Source: Massilia putida (GTDB lineage: Bacteria > Pseudomonadota > Gammaproteobacteria > Burkholderiales > Burkholderiaceae_D). Taken from it: DNA of 64,000 nucleotides. The stretch covers positions 4,464,001-4,528,000 of the forward strand of contig NZ_CP019038.1 in assembly GCF_001941825.1 (NCBI RefSeq). Reading direction: 5' to 3'. The notes under the pieces are model-generated. The model searched no databases and was not told the DNA's origin. It was given only the letters and a program-made list of their open reading frames with translations. The position numbers and the translations under genes were made by a program. Shown piece after piece: positions 1-8,841 of the stretch (position 1 is the first letter of the stretch; each line of letters opens with the position of its first letter).

Positions 1-286
1 GATCGCCGCCGGCCGCGATCACGCGCAGCAGCTCGCCGCCCGAGACGATGTCGAAGCCCGCGCCTTCCCGGGCCAGCAGGTCGAGGATCGCCAGGTTGGA
101 ATTCGCCTTCATCGCATAGCAGACCAGCGCATCGCGGCCCGCGCACGGGCGCGCGTAGCCGGCGAAGTTTTCCAGCAGCTGGGCTTTCGAATAGACGTAG
201 GTCGGGGTGCCGTGTTCGGTGGCGATCGTGGACAGGGGGACGCGTTCGGCGTGCAGGACGCCGTCTTGGTAGGTGAAGTGAGACAT
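1..286 (-). CDS. lysA: Diaminopimelate decarboxylase, N-terminal part (runs off the window)
   Basis: Pyridoxal-phosphate enzyme that decarboxylates meso-diaminopimelate to L-lysine, the last step of lysine synthesis. Only the first ~95 codons are present. The protein begins MSHFTYQDGVLHAERVPL and contains YAMKANSN, in which Lys60 is the expected Schiff-base lysine of fold-type III decarboxylases, followed by a FDIVSGGEL segment typical of the family. The ATG is at 284-286, and only a short gap separates it from the upstream lipoprotein gene on the same strand. The lptM-lysA pair divergent from cyaY is a common proteobacterial arrangement, which supports the call. Confidence 0.93.
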   Translation of the reverse strand, partial: MSHFTYQDGVLHAERVPLSTIATEHGTPTYVYSKAQLLENFAGYARPCAGRDALVCYAMKANSNLAILDLLAREGAGFDIVSGGELLRVIAAGGD

Positions 287-300
287 GGGGGTGCGTTTGC

Positions 301-576
301 TTACTGTTGGGTGGCCGGCGGAGGCTGGTTCGGGGCTTGCGTATTGTTGGCGTTGGAGCCGGCGGCGGGGACGGTCACGCCGGCGGCGGGGGCCGGCGGC
401 GTGATCTGGACGGCCGGCGCTGCCGTGGTATTCGTCGTGCCGGACGGGGCGGCGCCGGTGGGCGCGGCGCCGGGCCGGGTGGGCGGCTTGGGCATGTAGA
501 GCGGGCCGGTCTGGCCGCAGGCCGACAGCGCTATCAGGGTCGCCAGGCTTGTCAGGAGCGCAAATGGGGACTTCAC
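301..576 (-). CDS. lptM: LptM/YifL-type small lipoprotein
   Basis: Short outer-membrane lipoprotein of the LptM (YifL) family. In enterobacteria LptM assists oxidative maturation of the LptD-LptE lipopolysaccharide translocon. The N-terminus is a signal peptide ending in the lipobox LSAC, and the mature part starts CGQTGPLYMPKPP, the family hallmark. The remainder is a low-complexity Ala/Pro/Thr-rich tail. I chose the GTG at 574-576 because it gives a compact signal peptide (MKSPFALLTSLATLIALSAC). A second GTG lies four codons upstream, and neither has a clear Shine-Dalgarno sequence. It precedes lysA on the same strand and is divergent from cyaY. Confidence 0.82.
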   Translation of the reverse strand: MKSPFALLTSLATLIALSACGQTGPLYMPKPPTRPGAAPTGAAPSGTTNTTAAPAVQITPPAPAAGVTVPAAGSNANNTQAPNQPPPATQQ

Positions 577-617
577 GATTAGAATCACGGTTTGATTAGC
601 AGACCTTGGAGTGTAGC

Positions 618-947
618 ATGACCGAATCCGAATTTTTGGCCCTGGCCGAGTCCACCCTGGACGAGATCGAACAGGCATTCGACCGCCTGTTCGAGCAGGA
701 TATCGTCGACGTCGAGTGCAAGCGCAGCGGCAACGTGCTCGAGATCGAGTTCGTCGACAACGGCTCGAAGATCATCGTCAACAGCCAGGCGCCGTTGCAG
801 GAGATGTGGATCGCGGCGCGCGCCGGCGGTTTCCACTACAAGCGCGTGGGCGATGAATGGCGCAATACGCGCGACGGCACGGAGTTCTTCACCTCGTTGT
901 CCGATTTCGCCACGCAGCAGGGCGGGGCACCCGTCAAATTGCATTAA
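618..947 (+). CDS. cyaY: Frataxin-like iron-binding protein CyaY
   Basis: Bacterial frataxin, 109 residues. It binds iron and modulates IscS-dependent iron-sulfur cluster assembly. The first helix carries the conserved acidic ridge (ESTLDEIEQAFDRLFEQD), followed by the beta-sheet with the conserved EMWIAARAGG and the C-terminal DGTEFF. The ATG at 618 is preceded by TTGGAG at about the right distance. A longer in-frame extension upstream would start at a TTG and is not needed. The gene is divergent from the lptM-lysA pair and convergent with mrcA. Confidence 0.95.
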   Translation: MTESEFLALAESTLDEIEQAFDRLFEQDIVDVECKRSGNVLEIEFVDNGSKIIVNSQAPLQEMWIAARAGGFHYKRVGDEWRNTRDGTEFFTSLSDFATQQGGAPVKLH

Positions 948-961
948 TGGTTGATTGACCG

Positions 962-1022
962 GTAGGGTGGGCACCTGTGCCCACGCGTAACGCCAACCTA
1001 TCGCAAACGTTACGCGTGGGCA
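962..1022. repeat. GTAGGGTGG-type dispersed repeat (family R1)
   Basis: Contains GTAGGGTGGGCAC followed by GTGCCCACGCGTAACG, then the inverse CGTTACGCGTGGGCA after a short spacer, so the unit can fold on itself. Related units occur at about 23235, 42019, 51325 and 61503. It lies in the cyaY/mrcA convergent gap. Confidence 0.75.
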
Positions 1023-1027
1023 TGTTT

Positions 1028-1051
1028 CATCTGAGGCCCCGGCCTCAGATG
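1028..1051. terminator. Perfect hairpin in the cyaY/mrcA convergent gap
   Basis: Eleven base pairs (CATCTGAGGCC paired with GGCCTCAGATG) around a two-base loop. There is no T-run on either side, so it is either a bidirectional factor-assisted stop or simply part of the adjacent repeat. Confidence 0.4.
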
Positions 1052-1076
1052 CCGACCCTGCGTAAAAACGCCGGTT

Positions 1077-3461
1077 TTAAAACAATTCGTTGCGGACGGC
1101 GTCGCGCGACTTCTGTTCGGCCGCCGGCTGTGCCGCGCCGACGTCGAGCGACTGCACCCCCGTGCCCGGCGGGTTCTCGGCGTAATAGAACTCGTCGCCG
1201 TACTGCACGAGCCCCGGCGGCACCGGACGGTCGAGCACCGGCTCGTTCTTGAGCGCCTTCTGCATGAAGCCGATCCAGATCGGCAGCGCCAGGCCGCCGC
1301 CCGTTTCCTTGTTGCCCAGGTTGCGCGGCTGGTCGTAGCCGATCCACGCGATGCCCACCAGGTGCGGCTGGTAGCCCGCGAACCAGGCGTCGATCGAATC
1401 GTTCGTCGTCCCCGTCTTGCCCGCGATGTCCGGGCGCTTCAGCACCTGCGACGCCTTGGCCGCCGTGCCGTAGCGGGCCACGTCCTTGAGCATGCTGTCC
1501 ATCAGCCACGCGTTGCGCTCGTCGATGACGCGGTTGGCGTCGACGCCGGCGCGGTCCGGACGGGCTTCCGACAACACCTTGCCATCCGCATCCGTCACCT
1601 TGGAGATGAGGTAGGGACTGATGCGGTAGCCGCCGTTGGCGAACACGGAATAGGCGCCGGCCATCTGCAGCGGCGTCGTCGCGCCCGCGCCCAGCGCGAG
1701 CGTCAGGTACGGCGGATTCTTATCGGGATCGAAGCCGAAGCGGGTCGCGTATTCCTGGCCGTAGCGGGCGCCGATCTTGTTCAGGATGCGGATCGAAATC
1801 ATGTTCTTCGACTTCGTCAGGCCACGCCGCATCGTCATCGGGCCTTCGTACTTGTTGTCGTAGTTTTTCGGTTCCCACGCCTGGCCGCCCGTCGCCCCGG
1901 CGTCGAACGAGATCGGCGCGTCGTTGATGACGGTCGCCGGCGAGAAGCCCCGCTCCAGCGATGCCGAATAGATGAACGGCTTGAACGAGGACCCCGGCTG
2001 GCGCCAGGCCTGCGTCACGTGATTGAACTTGCTGCGGTTGAAATCGAAGCCGCCCACCAGCGCGCGGATCGCGCCGTCGTCCGGATTCACCGCGATGAAG
2101 GCCGATTCCACTTCCGGCAGTTGCGTGATGTTCCACGACGAGCCGCCGTCCTGCGTGACCCGGATGACGGCGCCGCGGCGCATGCGCCGGGTCTCGGCCG
2201 CTTTCGGCGACAGCCAGTCCTTAGCGAACGCCAGGCCGGCGCCGGTGATCGTGATGTCCTCGCCCGAGGCCAGCACTGCCTTCACCTGCGTGGGCGACGC
2301 CGACAGCACGACGGCGGCGACGATGTCGTCCGAATCCGGATGCTCGGCCAGTTCCGCCTCGATGGCTTCGTCGGCCTCGCCCTTGGTGGACGGGATCTCG
2401 ATGTATTTTTCCGGGCCGCGGTACGGGTGGCGGCGCTCGTAGTCCATCACGCCGCGGCGCAGCGCCAGGTAGGCGGCGTCCTGGTCGGACTTGGTGATCG
2501 TCGTGAACACGTTCAGGCCGCGCGTATAGGTGTCTTCCTTGAACTGCTCGTAGACCAGCTGGCGCGCCATCTCGGCCACGTATTCGGCATGCACGCCGAA
2601 CGCGGTGCTGTCCGTCTTGATCTTGAGTTCTTCGTTCTTTGCCTGTTCGTACTGGGCATCCGTGATGTAGTGCAGGTCGTGCATGCGCTGCAGGATGTAT
2701 TGTTGGCGCACGCGCGCGCGCTTCGGATTGACGACCGGGTTGTACGCCGACGGCGCCTTGGGCAGGCCGGCCAGCATCGCCGCTTCCGCGACCGAGATGT
2801 CCTTCAGATCCTTGCCGAAGTAGATCTGCGCGGCCGACGAGAAACCGAATGCGCGCTGCCCCAGATAGATCTGGTTCATGTAGACCTCGAGGATCTGGTC
2901 CTTGGTGAGGTTCTTCTCGATCTTGTACGCGAGCAGGGCCTCGTAGGCCTTGCGCTTGAGGGTCTGTTCGGACGACAGGAAGAAATTGCGGGCCACCTGC
3001 TGGGTGATGGTCGATGCGCCCTGGCGCGTGCCGCCGGTGGCGTTGTGCACGGCCGCGCGCAGGATGCCCCAGTAGTCGACGCCGCCGTGTTCGTAGAAAC
3101 GGTCGTCCTCGATCGCGAGCACGGCCTTCTTCATCACGTCGGGGATGTCCTTGAAGTGGACGAGGGTGCGGCGCTCCTCGCCGAATTCGCCGATCAGCAC
3201 GTTGTCGGCCGTGAAGATCCGCAGCGGCATCTTCGGCCGGTAGTCGGTGAGGGTGTCGAGGGCCGGCAGGTTCGGATAAGCCATCGCCAGCGCGAACACG
3301 ACCACCAGCACGCCGCAGACGGCCAGGCCCGCCAGCGTGGCGAGGATGGTCAACAGGATGCGCTTGGGGGTGTGTTTCGGCGGCGTGGACTGCGGCGCGG
3401 GGCTGGCCCCGTTTTGGGATGCTTTCATGCGGATGTGGCTCGCTTTATTGATCCGCTTCAT
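1077..3461 (-). CDS. mrcA: Bifunctional penicillin-binding protein 1A
   Basis: Class A penicillin-binding protein (794 residues) that polymerises and crosslinks peptidoglycan in the periplasm while anchored in the inner membrane. There is a cytoplasmic Lys-rich start, then one transmembrane helix at about residues 34-60. The GT51 transglycosylase domain follows, with catalytic Glu118 in AIEDDRFYEHGGVD and GASTITQQVARN. An OB-like insert leads into the transpeptidase domain with GSSFKPF (SxxK, near residue 490), SKN and KTGTT (about 682-686). All three penicillin-binding motifs are intact. The ATG at 3461 is used, but ATGs at 3449 and 3428 are also possible because none has a strong ribosome-binding site. 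Divergent placement from pilMNOPQ is standard in proteobacteria. Confidence 0.95.
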   Translation of the reverse strand: MKRINKASHIRMKASQNGASPAPQSTPPKHTPKRILLTILATLAGLAVCGVLVVVFALAMAYPNLPALDTLTDYRPKMPLRIFTADNVLIGEFGEERRTLVHFKDIPDVMKKAVLAIEDDRFYEHGGVDYWGILRAAVHNATGGTRQGASTITQQVARNFFLSSEQTLKRKAYEALLAYKIEKNLTKDQILEVYMNQIYLGQRAFGFSSAAQIYFGKDLKDISVAEAAMLAGLPKAPSAYNPVVNPKRARVRQQYILQRMHDLHYITDAQYEQAKNEELKIKTDSTAFGVHAEYVAEMARQLVYEQFKEDTYTRGLNVFTTITKSDQDAAYLALRRGVMDYERRHPYRGPEKYIEIPSTKGEADEAIEAELAEHPDSDDIVAAVVLSASPTQVKAVLASGEDITITGAGLAFAKDWLSPKAAETRRMRRGAVIRVTQDGGSSWNITQLPEVESAFIAVNPDDGAIRALVGGFDFNRSKFNHVTQAWRQPGSSFKPFIYSASLERGFSPATVINDAPISFDAGATGGQAWEPKNYDNKYEGPMTMRRGLTKSKNMISIRILNKIGARYGQEYATRFGFDPDKNPPYLTLALGAGATTPLQMAGAYSVFANGGYRISPYLISKVTDADGKVLSEARPDRAGVDANRVIDERNAWLMDSMLKDVARYGTAAKASQVLKRPDIAGKTGTTNDSIDAWFAGYQPHLVGIAWIGYDQPRNLGNKETGGGLALPIWIGFMQKALKNEPVLDRPVPPGLVQYGDEFYYAENPPGTGVQSLDVGAAQPAAEQKSRDAVRNELF

Positions 3462-3750
3462 TATAAGTCACGCTTGTATCTGAGGCACGCCTAGACAAGC
3501 GGACAACAGGTGTGAAAAGTCCTGCAATATTGATCGATATCAGAGTGTAACGAAGTGTCGCTTTCCTGCTTCGTCACTATATGTTCCCGTGTAGAAATTT
3601 CTTGTCCTGGCACAGCAGTATTGCTACGATTCAATACGGTGCCTGATATATGCGCATCGTATTTCTACATTTTCCAATAGTTCCCCGCGCGGGCGTTCAA
3701 AGCCGTTCCGGCATCCTGGAACGCAACAGTAGCAGAGAGGGAGTGCGCTC
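3462..3750. other. mrcA-pilM divergent intergenic region
   Basis: A 289-base gap that must carry the promoters of both mrcA and the pil operon. It is noticeably more AT-rich than the flanking genes. I see no gene or repeat in it. The pilM ribosome-binding site (GAGAGGGAG) lies at its right end. A sigma-54-like pair near 3608 has the wrong spacing and was rejected. Confidence 0.6.
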
Positions 3751-4824
3751 GTGATCAGTCTAGGTTCCTTGTTCGGACAAAAGAGCCCGCCCTTGGTCGG
3801 GCTCGACATCAGTACGTCCGGCGTGCGCCTGGTCGAGTTGTCGGATGGCGGCAAGGGCGAATTGCGGCTGGAGCGCCATGCGGCGGAGCCGCTGCCGCGC
3901 GGCGCCGTCGTCGACGGCAACATCGAAAACATCGACGCGGTGTCGGACGCGGTGCGCCGCGTCGTGCAGAAGAGCGGTACCCGCATCAAGCACGTGGCGC
4001 TCGGCATGCCGCCGGCCGCCGTCATCACCAAAAAGATCATCCTGCCGGCCGGCCTGCCGGAAGACCAGCTCGAAGTGCAGGTCGAGTCCGAGGCCAGCCA
4101 GTACATCCCGTTCGCGCTGGACGAGGTCAGCCTCGACTTCGACGTGATCGGGCCGGCCGCCAATTCGCCCGACGACATGGAAGTGATGCTGGCCGCCGCG
4201 CGCTGCGAAAAAGTCGAGGACCGCGTCGCCATCGCCGAAGCGGCGGGCTTGACGGCCCTCGTGATGGACATCGAATCGTATGCCGCCCGTGCCGCGCTGC
4301 AGCGCCTGCTGGATGCGGACAAAGGCCCGAACGACCGCATCGTCGCGCTGTTCCAGATCGGCGCCAACGCCACGCACCTGTCGGTGCTGCAGAACGGCGA
4401 GACCGTGTACGAGCGCGAGCAGCCGTTCGGCGGCCTGCAGCTGACCCAGGACATCGTGCGCGCCTACGGCCTCACGTTCGAAGAGGCGGAAACGCGCAAG
4501 AAGGCGGGCGACCTGCCGGACAATTATCGCGCCGACCTGCTCGCGCCGTGGCTGGAAAACGCCGCGCTGGAAGTCACGCGCGCGATTCAGTTCTTCTACA
4601 CGTCGACGCCGTATACGCGCATCGACCAGATTCTCCTCGCCGGCGGCAGCACCCAGCTGCCCGGCCTGCCCGACATCATCGCGGGCCGCACGCGCATCGC
4701 CACGTCCGTCGTGGCGCCGTTCCACGGCATGCAGCTGGGCCCGAGCGTGCGCGAGCAGCAACTGCGGCTGGACGCGCCCGGCTATCTGGTCGCCTGCGGC
4801 CTCGCCCTGCGGAGGTTCGGCTGA
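3751..4824 (+). CDS. pilM: Type IV pilus assembly ATPase-like protein PilM
   Basis: Actin-like cytoplasmic protein of the type IV pilus alignment complex. It binds the cytoplasmic N-terminus of PilN and links the motor to PilO, PilP and PilQ. The 357-residue product shows the FtsA/MreB-type fold signatures GLDIS near the N-terminus, the phosphate-2-like segment FQIGANATHLSV, and GGSTQLPGL near the C-terminus. Translation starts at a GTG (3751-3753) behind GAGAGGGAG. Its stop overlaps the pilN start (TGATG at 4822-4826), so the two are translationally coupled. It is the first gene of pilMNOPQ. Confidence 0.96.
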   Translation: MISLGSLFGQKSPPLVGLDISTSGVRLVELSDGGKGELRLERHAAEPLPRGAVVDGNIENIDAVSDAVRRVVQKSGTRIKHVALGMPPAAVITKKIILPAGLPEDQLEVQVESEASQYIPFALDEVSLDFDVIGPAANSPDDMEVMLAAARCEKVEDRVAIAEAAGLTALVMDIESYAARAALQRLLDADKGPNDRIVALFQIGANATHLSVLQNGETVYEREQPFGGLQLTQDIVRAYGLTFEEAETRKKAGDLPDNYRADLLAPWLENAALEVTRAIQFFYTSTPYTRIDQILLAGGSTQLPGLPDIIAGRTRIATSVVAPFHGMQLGPSVREQQLRLDAPGYLVACGLALRRFG

Positions 4825-5459
4825 TGGTCCGCATTAACCTGCTCCCGCACCGGGAAGCGAAGCGCAAGCAGAAGCAGACCGCGTTCGCCGCGTTGCTGGC
4901 GCTGGGCGCCGTGGCCGGCGCCGCGCTCGTGCTGCTCGTGGGCGGCTACAACGCCAGCCGCATCGCCGTCCAGAACGAACGCAACCTGGTGCTCAAGAAC
5001 GCCAACGCGGAACTGGACAAGAAGATCAGCAAGATCGCCAGCCTGAAATCGGAGATCGAGGCGCTCAAGGCGCGCCAGCAGGCTGTCGAAGACCTGCAGG
5101 GCGACCGCAACCAGCCCGTCTACCTGCTCGACGAACTGGTGCGCCAGACGCCGGAAGGCGTGTACCTCAAGGGCTTCAAGCAGGACGGCCAGCGCGTCAT
5201 GCTGAACGGTTATGCGCAGTCGCAGGAGCGCGTGGCGGAACTGCTGCGCAACCTGTCAGGCGGCTCGCCGTGGCTCGAACGCCCGGACCTGACCGAAGTC
5301 CGCGCGGCCACGCTCGCGCAAAGCAAGACCGGGCGCAAGGTCGTCGAATTCACGCTGTACGTCGCGATCAAGCGCGCCCGCCAGAACGACGACGACGGCA
5401 AGCCGTCCACCGCAAAAACGGGCGCAAACGCGGCAACAACGGCAGGCACCAAGTCATGA
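4824..5459 (+). CDS. pilN: Type IV pilus inner-membrane protein PilN
   Basis: Bitopic inner-membrane protein that pairs with PilO in the pilus alignment complex. It starts MVRINLLPHRE, the short cytoplasmic peptide that docks into PilM. A transmembrane helix follows at about residues 20-45, then a coiled coil and a periplasmic ferredoxin-like domain. The product is 211 residues. I set the start at the ATG overlapping the pilM stop because INLLPHRE is the invariant N-terminus of the family, although the frame is open further upstream. Its stop overlaps the pilO start (ATGA at 5456-5459). Confidence 0.95.
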   Translation: MVRINLLPHREAKRKQKQTAFAALLALGAVAGAALVLLVGGYNASRIAVQNERNLVLKNANAELDKKISKIASLKSEIEALKARQQAVEDLQGDRNQPVYLLDELVRQTPEGVYLKGFKQDGQRVMLNGYAQSQERVAELLRNLSGGSPWLERPDLTEVRAATLAQSKTGRKVVEFTLYVAIKRARQNDDDGKPSTAKTGANAATTAGTKS

Positions 5460-6133
5460 ACATCGATCTGAAACAGTCTTTCGCCGACCTGGCGGCCCAG
5501 TTCGAGGGCCTGCAGGGACGCCATCCGGGCCTGTGGCCGCTGGCGCCGCGCGTGTTGTGCGCGGCCGGCGTGATGGCGGCCGTCCTCGGCCTCGGCTACT
5601 TCTTTTACTGGAACGGCCAGTTCGAGGAACAGGATGCGCTGGCCGCGCAGGAACTCAAGCTGCGCGACGACTACAAAATCAAGATGGCACAGGCGATCAA
5701 CCTGGACGCGCTGGAAGCCCAGCAGCAGCAGGTGAACCGCTACGTCGAGCGCCTGGAAAAGCAGTTGCCGAGCAAGGCCGAGATGGCGGCGCTGCTGTCC
5801 GACATCAACCAGGCCGGCATCGGACGCGGCCTGCAGTTCGAGCTGTTCAAGCCGGGCCAAGTCGTCGTCAAGGATTACTATGCCGAGCTGCCGATCGACA
5901 TCAAGGTCACGGGCCACTATCACGACATCGGCGCATTCGCGGCCGACATGGCCAAGATGCCGCGCATCGTCACCTTGAACAATCTGACGCTCACTGCGGC
6001 TAAGGACGGCACGCTGTCGCTGGACGCCATCGCCAAGACCTTCCGCTACCTCGACCAGGACGAACTGGATGCGCAGGCGAAATCGCGCAAGGCCAAAATG
6101 AAGGGTAACGCCGGCAAGGAGTCCAAGGCATGA
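5456..6133 (+). CDS. pilO: Type IV pilus inner-membrane protein PilO
   Basis: Partner of PilN, 225 residues. A cytoplasmic segment is followed by a transmembrane helix at about residues 30-53, a coiled coil and a periplasmic domain with LPSKAEMAALLSDINQAG, typical of PilO. PilN-PilO heterodimers connect PilM to the PilP lipoprotein. The C-terminal tail is Lys-rich and probably unstructured. It overlaps pilN by four bases and pilP by four bases, so the whole operon is tightly coupled. Confidence 0.95.
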   Translation: MNIDLKQSFADLAAQFEGLQGRHPGLWPLAPRVLCAAGVMAAVLGLGYFFYWNGQFEEQDALAAQELKLRDDYKIKMAQAINLDALEAQQQQVNRYVERLEKQLPSKAEMAALLSDINQAGIGRGLQFELFKPGQVVVKDYYAELPIDIKVTGHYHDIGAFAADMAKMPRIVTLNNLTLTAAKDGTLSLDAIAKTFRYLDQDELDAQAKSRKAKMKGNAGKESKA

Positions 6134-6669
6134 GCGCGCGCATCGTGATGGGGATGGCGCTGGCGTCCGCGCTGCTGGCCGGCTGCGGCGATTCCGACGT
6201 ACGCGAGGTGCGCGACTGGATGGAACAGGTGAAGCACGACACGCATCCGACCGTGAAGCCGCTGCCCGAACCCAAGGATTTCCTGCCCTACGCCTATGGC
6301 GCAAAGGACGCCGTCGATCCGTTCGACCCGAACAAGCTGCTGGGCGAACTGGCCCGCGCGGCAGCGACCTCCGACAACCCGAACCAGCCGGACCTGAAGC
6401 GCCCGCGCGAGCTGCTCGAAACCTTCCCGCTCGACACCATGCAGATGGTCGGTATGATGGAGAAGGGCGGCACCCGCTACGCGCTGCTGCAGGTCGACCG
6501 CTCGCTGTACCAGGTCAAGACGGGCCAGCGCATCGGCCAGAATTTCGGCGTCGTCACGCGCGTGGGCGAAGATGCCGTCGATATCCGCGAAGTCGTGCAG
6601 GACGCCGCCGGCGAATGGACCGGCCGCATGACGAAGCTGGAGCTGCAAACCAAGGAGAACCATAAATGA
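6130..6669 (+). CDS. pilP: Type IV pilus lipoprotein PilP
   Basis: Inner-membrane lipoprotein (179 residues) that bridges PilN/PilO to the secretin PilQ. The signal peptide ends in the lipobox LLAGC, with lipidated Cys19. A disordered linker follows, then a C-terminal beta-domain with GGTRYALLQVDRSLYQVKTG and the GQNFGVV motif found in PilP homology domains. Both ends overlap neighbours by ATGA, with pilO at 6130 and pilQ at 6666. Confidence 0.95.
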   Translation: MSARIVMGMALASALLAGCGDSDVREVRDWMEQVKHDTHPTVKPLPEPKDFLPYAYGAKDAVDPFDPNKLLGELARAAATSDNPNQPDLKRPRELLETFPLDTMQMVGMMEKGGTRYALLQVDRSLYQVKTGQRIGQNFGVVTRVGEDAVDIREVVQDAAGEWTGRMTKLELQTKENHK

Positions 6670-8816
6670 CCCGATTCCTTTCCGTCGAGGGCGGCGTGCT
6701 GCTGGCGTTGGCCACGGCCTGCGCCTGGGCCCAGGACAACGCGATCGAGTCGATCAGCGCCAACCAGCAAGGCGGCAATGTCGTCATCAAGGTGGCCATG
6801 AAGGAAGCTTTGACGCAGCCCCCGATCGGCTTTTCGATTACCAATCCGGCCCGCATCGCGCTCGATTTCGGCGCCACCGCCAACGCCACCGGCAAGAACG
6901 CACAGGACATCAACCTGGGCGACGTGCGCGGCGTGAACGTCGTGCAGGCGGGCGAGCGCACGCGTCTCGTGCTGAACCTCAAGCGGGTGCTGAACTACGC
7001 CGCCGCCATCGACGGCAAGAACGTCATCGTCACCGTCGAAGGCTCGGGCGCACCGGCGCGCGCCGTCGACGCGGCCGGCCAGGCAGCAGCTACGACCGCC
7101 GCCGCGGCGGCGCCGGCGCAACTGCTGCGCGACCTCGATTTCCGCCGCGGCAGCAACGGCGAAGGCCGCATCGTCGTCGACCTGCCGAACGGCCAGGTCG
7201 CCGTCGACGTACGCCAGGTCGGCCAGCAGATCCAGGTCGACTTCCTGAAAACCGGCGTGCCGCCCTCGCTGCGCCGCCGCCTGGACGTGACCGACTTCGG
7301 CACGCCGGTGTCGCGCATCACGACGACGCCACAGGGAGACAGCACGCACATGGTCGTCGAGACCCAGGGCAACTGGGAGCAGAGCGTCTACCAGAGCGAC
7401 ACCCAGCTCGTCATCGACGTCAAGCCCGTCAAGGAAGACCCGAACCGCCCGGCCGGCGGCGCCGCGGGTACGGGCTACCGGGGCGAGAAGCTGTCGTTCA
7501 ACTTCCAGAGCGTCGAGGTGCGCCAGGCGCTGCAGGCGATCGCCGACATCTCGGGCCTGAACATCATCACGAGCGACTCCGTCACCGGCAACCTCACGCT
7601 GCGCCTGAAGGACGTGCCGTGGGACCAGGCGCTGGACGTCGTCCTGCAGGCCAAGGGCCTGGACATGCGCAAGAACGGCAACGTGCTGTGGATCGCGCCG
7701 AAAGAAGAACTGCTGACCAAGGAAAAGCTGGAACTCGAACAGCGGGCCCAGATCTCCGACCTGGAACCGCTGCGCTCCGAGATCTTCCAGCTGAACTACC
7801 AGAAGGCGGAAGCGTTCCGCAGCGTGTTCGGCCTGGATGCGGGCGGCGCCGCGAGCAGCGAAGGCGGCGGCAGGAACCGTGTGCTGTCCAAGCGCGGCAG
7901 CGCCATCATCGATCCGCGCACGAACCAGCTGTTCGTGACCGACATCGCGTCCAAGATCGAAGACATCCGCAAGCTGATCCAGAAGACCGACATCGCGACC
8001 AAGCAGGTGCTCGTCGAGGCGCGCCTCGTGGAAGCCAACGACGGCTTCTCGCGCAACCTCGGCGCCAAGCTCGGTTTCGCCGATCTGCGCGGCGTGCGCG
8101 GCGGCGACGCCGGCTACCAGGTCAGCGGCAACCAGCGCGTGGCCATCGGCGGCAACCTCACCGGCGTCGGCCAGACGACCGGTCAGGCGTCGGGCACCGA
8201 CGTCTTCAACAACAGCCAGCTGGTGAACCTGCCTGCGGCCGGCATCAACGGCACGAACGCGCCGACGATCGCGTTCTCGCTGTTCTCGTCGGCCGCCAAC
8301 CGCTTCCTCAACCTGGAACTGTCGGCGCTGGAAGCGGACGGCAAGGGCAAGATCATCTCCAGCCCGCGCGTCGTCACCGAAGACAACGTCCCGGCCATCA
8401 TCGAGCAGGGCGTCGAGCTGCCGTACCAGCAGGCCACGAGCAGCGGCGCCACGTCGGTCACGTTCAAGAAGGCGAACCTCAAGCTGGAAGTCACGCCGCA
8501 GATCACGCCGGACGGCAACGTCGTGCTGGACGTGGACGTCGCCAAGGATTCGAAGGGCGAGTCGACCGCATCGGGCTTCGCCATCAATACGCAGCACGTG
8601 AAGACCAAGGTGATGGTCGAGAACGGCGGCACGGTGGTGCTGGGCGGTATCTACCAGATGACCGAAAGCCGCAACGACAACAAGGTGCCGCTCATCGGCG
8701 ACATCCCCGTCGTCGGCAATCTGTTCAAGTCGACGTCGCGCGAGAACCGCAAAACCGAGCTGCTCGTCTTCATCACCCCGAAGATCGTGGCCGAACGCCT
8801 GCAGAACGGTCATTGA
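6666..8816 (+). CDS. pilQ: Type IV pilus secretin PilQ
   Basis: Outer-membrane secretin (716 residues) forming the pore through which the pilus fibre passes. A signal peptide covers about residues 1-22. Two AMIN domains that bind peptidoglycan lie at about 28-105 and 130-235. An STN-like domain and an N1 module follow (FNFQSVEVRQALQAIADISG). The C-terminal secretin barrel includes QVLVEARLVEAN and VENGGTVVLGGIY, and it ends in LLVFITPKIV. All expected parts are present. The last gene of the pilMNOPQ set, it is followed after 25 bases by a lipoprotein gene in the same direction. Confidence 0.96.
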   Translation: MTRFLSVEGGVLLALATACAWAQDNAIESISANQQGGNVVIKVAMKEALTQPPIGFSITNPARIALDFGATANATGKNAQDINLGDVRGVNVVQAGERTRLVLNLKRVLNYAAAIDGKNVIVTVEGSGAPARAVDAAGQAAATTAAAAAPAQLLRDLDFRRGSNGEGRIVVDLPNGQVAVDVRQVGQQIQVDFLKTGVPPSLRRRLDVTDFGTPVSRITTTPQGDSTHMVVETQGNWEQSVYQSDTQLVIDVKPVKEDPNRPAGGAAGTGYRGEKLSFNFQSVEVRQALQAIADISGLNIITSDSVTGNLTLRLKDVPWDQALDVVLQAKGLDMRKNGNVLWIAPKEELLTKEKLELEQRAQISDLEPLRSEIFQLNYQKAEAFRSVFGLDAGGAASSEGGGRNRVLSKRGSAIIDPRTNQLFVTDIASKIEDIRKLIQKTDIATKQVLVEARLVEANDGFSRNLGAKLGFADLRGVRGGDAGYQVSGNQRVAIGGNLTGVGQTTGQASGTDVFNNSQLVNLPAAGINGTNAPTIAFSLFSSAANRFLNLELSALEADGKGKIISSPRVVTEDNVPAIIEQGVELPYQQATSSGATSVTFKKANLKLEVTPQITPDGNVVLDVDVAKDSKGESTASGFAINTQHVKTKVMVENGGTVVLGGIYQMTESRNDNKVPLIGDIPVVGNLFKSTSRENRKTELLVFITPKIVAERLQNGH

Positions 8817-8841
8817 AACAATCATCAACAATAGCCAAGAC

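Noticed and set aside
1362-3494. Long plus-strand open frame opposite mrcA (710 codons)
   Set aside because: Its Arg/His/Val/Asp-rich composition is typical of antisense frames in GC-rich DNA, it has no domain, and mrcA on the other strand is complete.
3608-3625. Sigma-54 promoter-like TGGCAC...TTGCT upstream of pilM
   Set aside because: The two elements are separated by seven bases instead of five, so GG and GC are two bases too far apart for RpoN.
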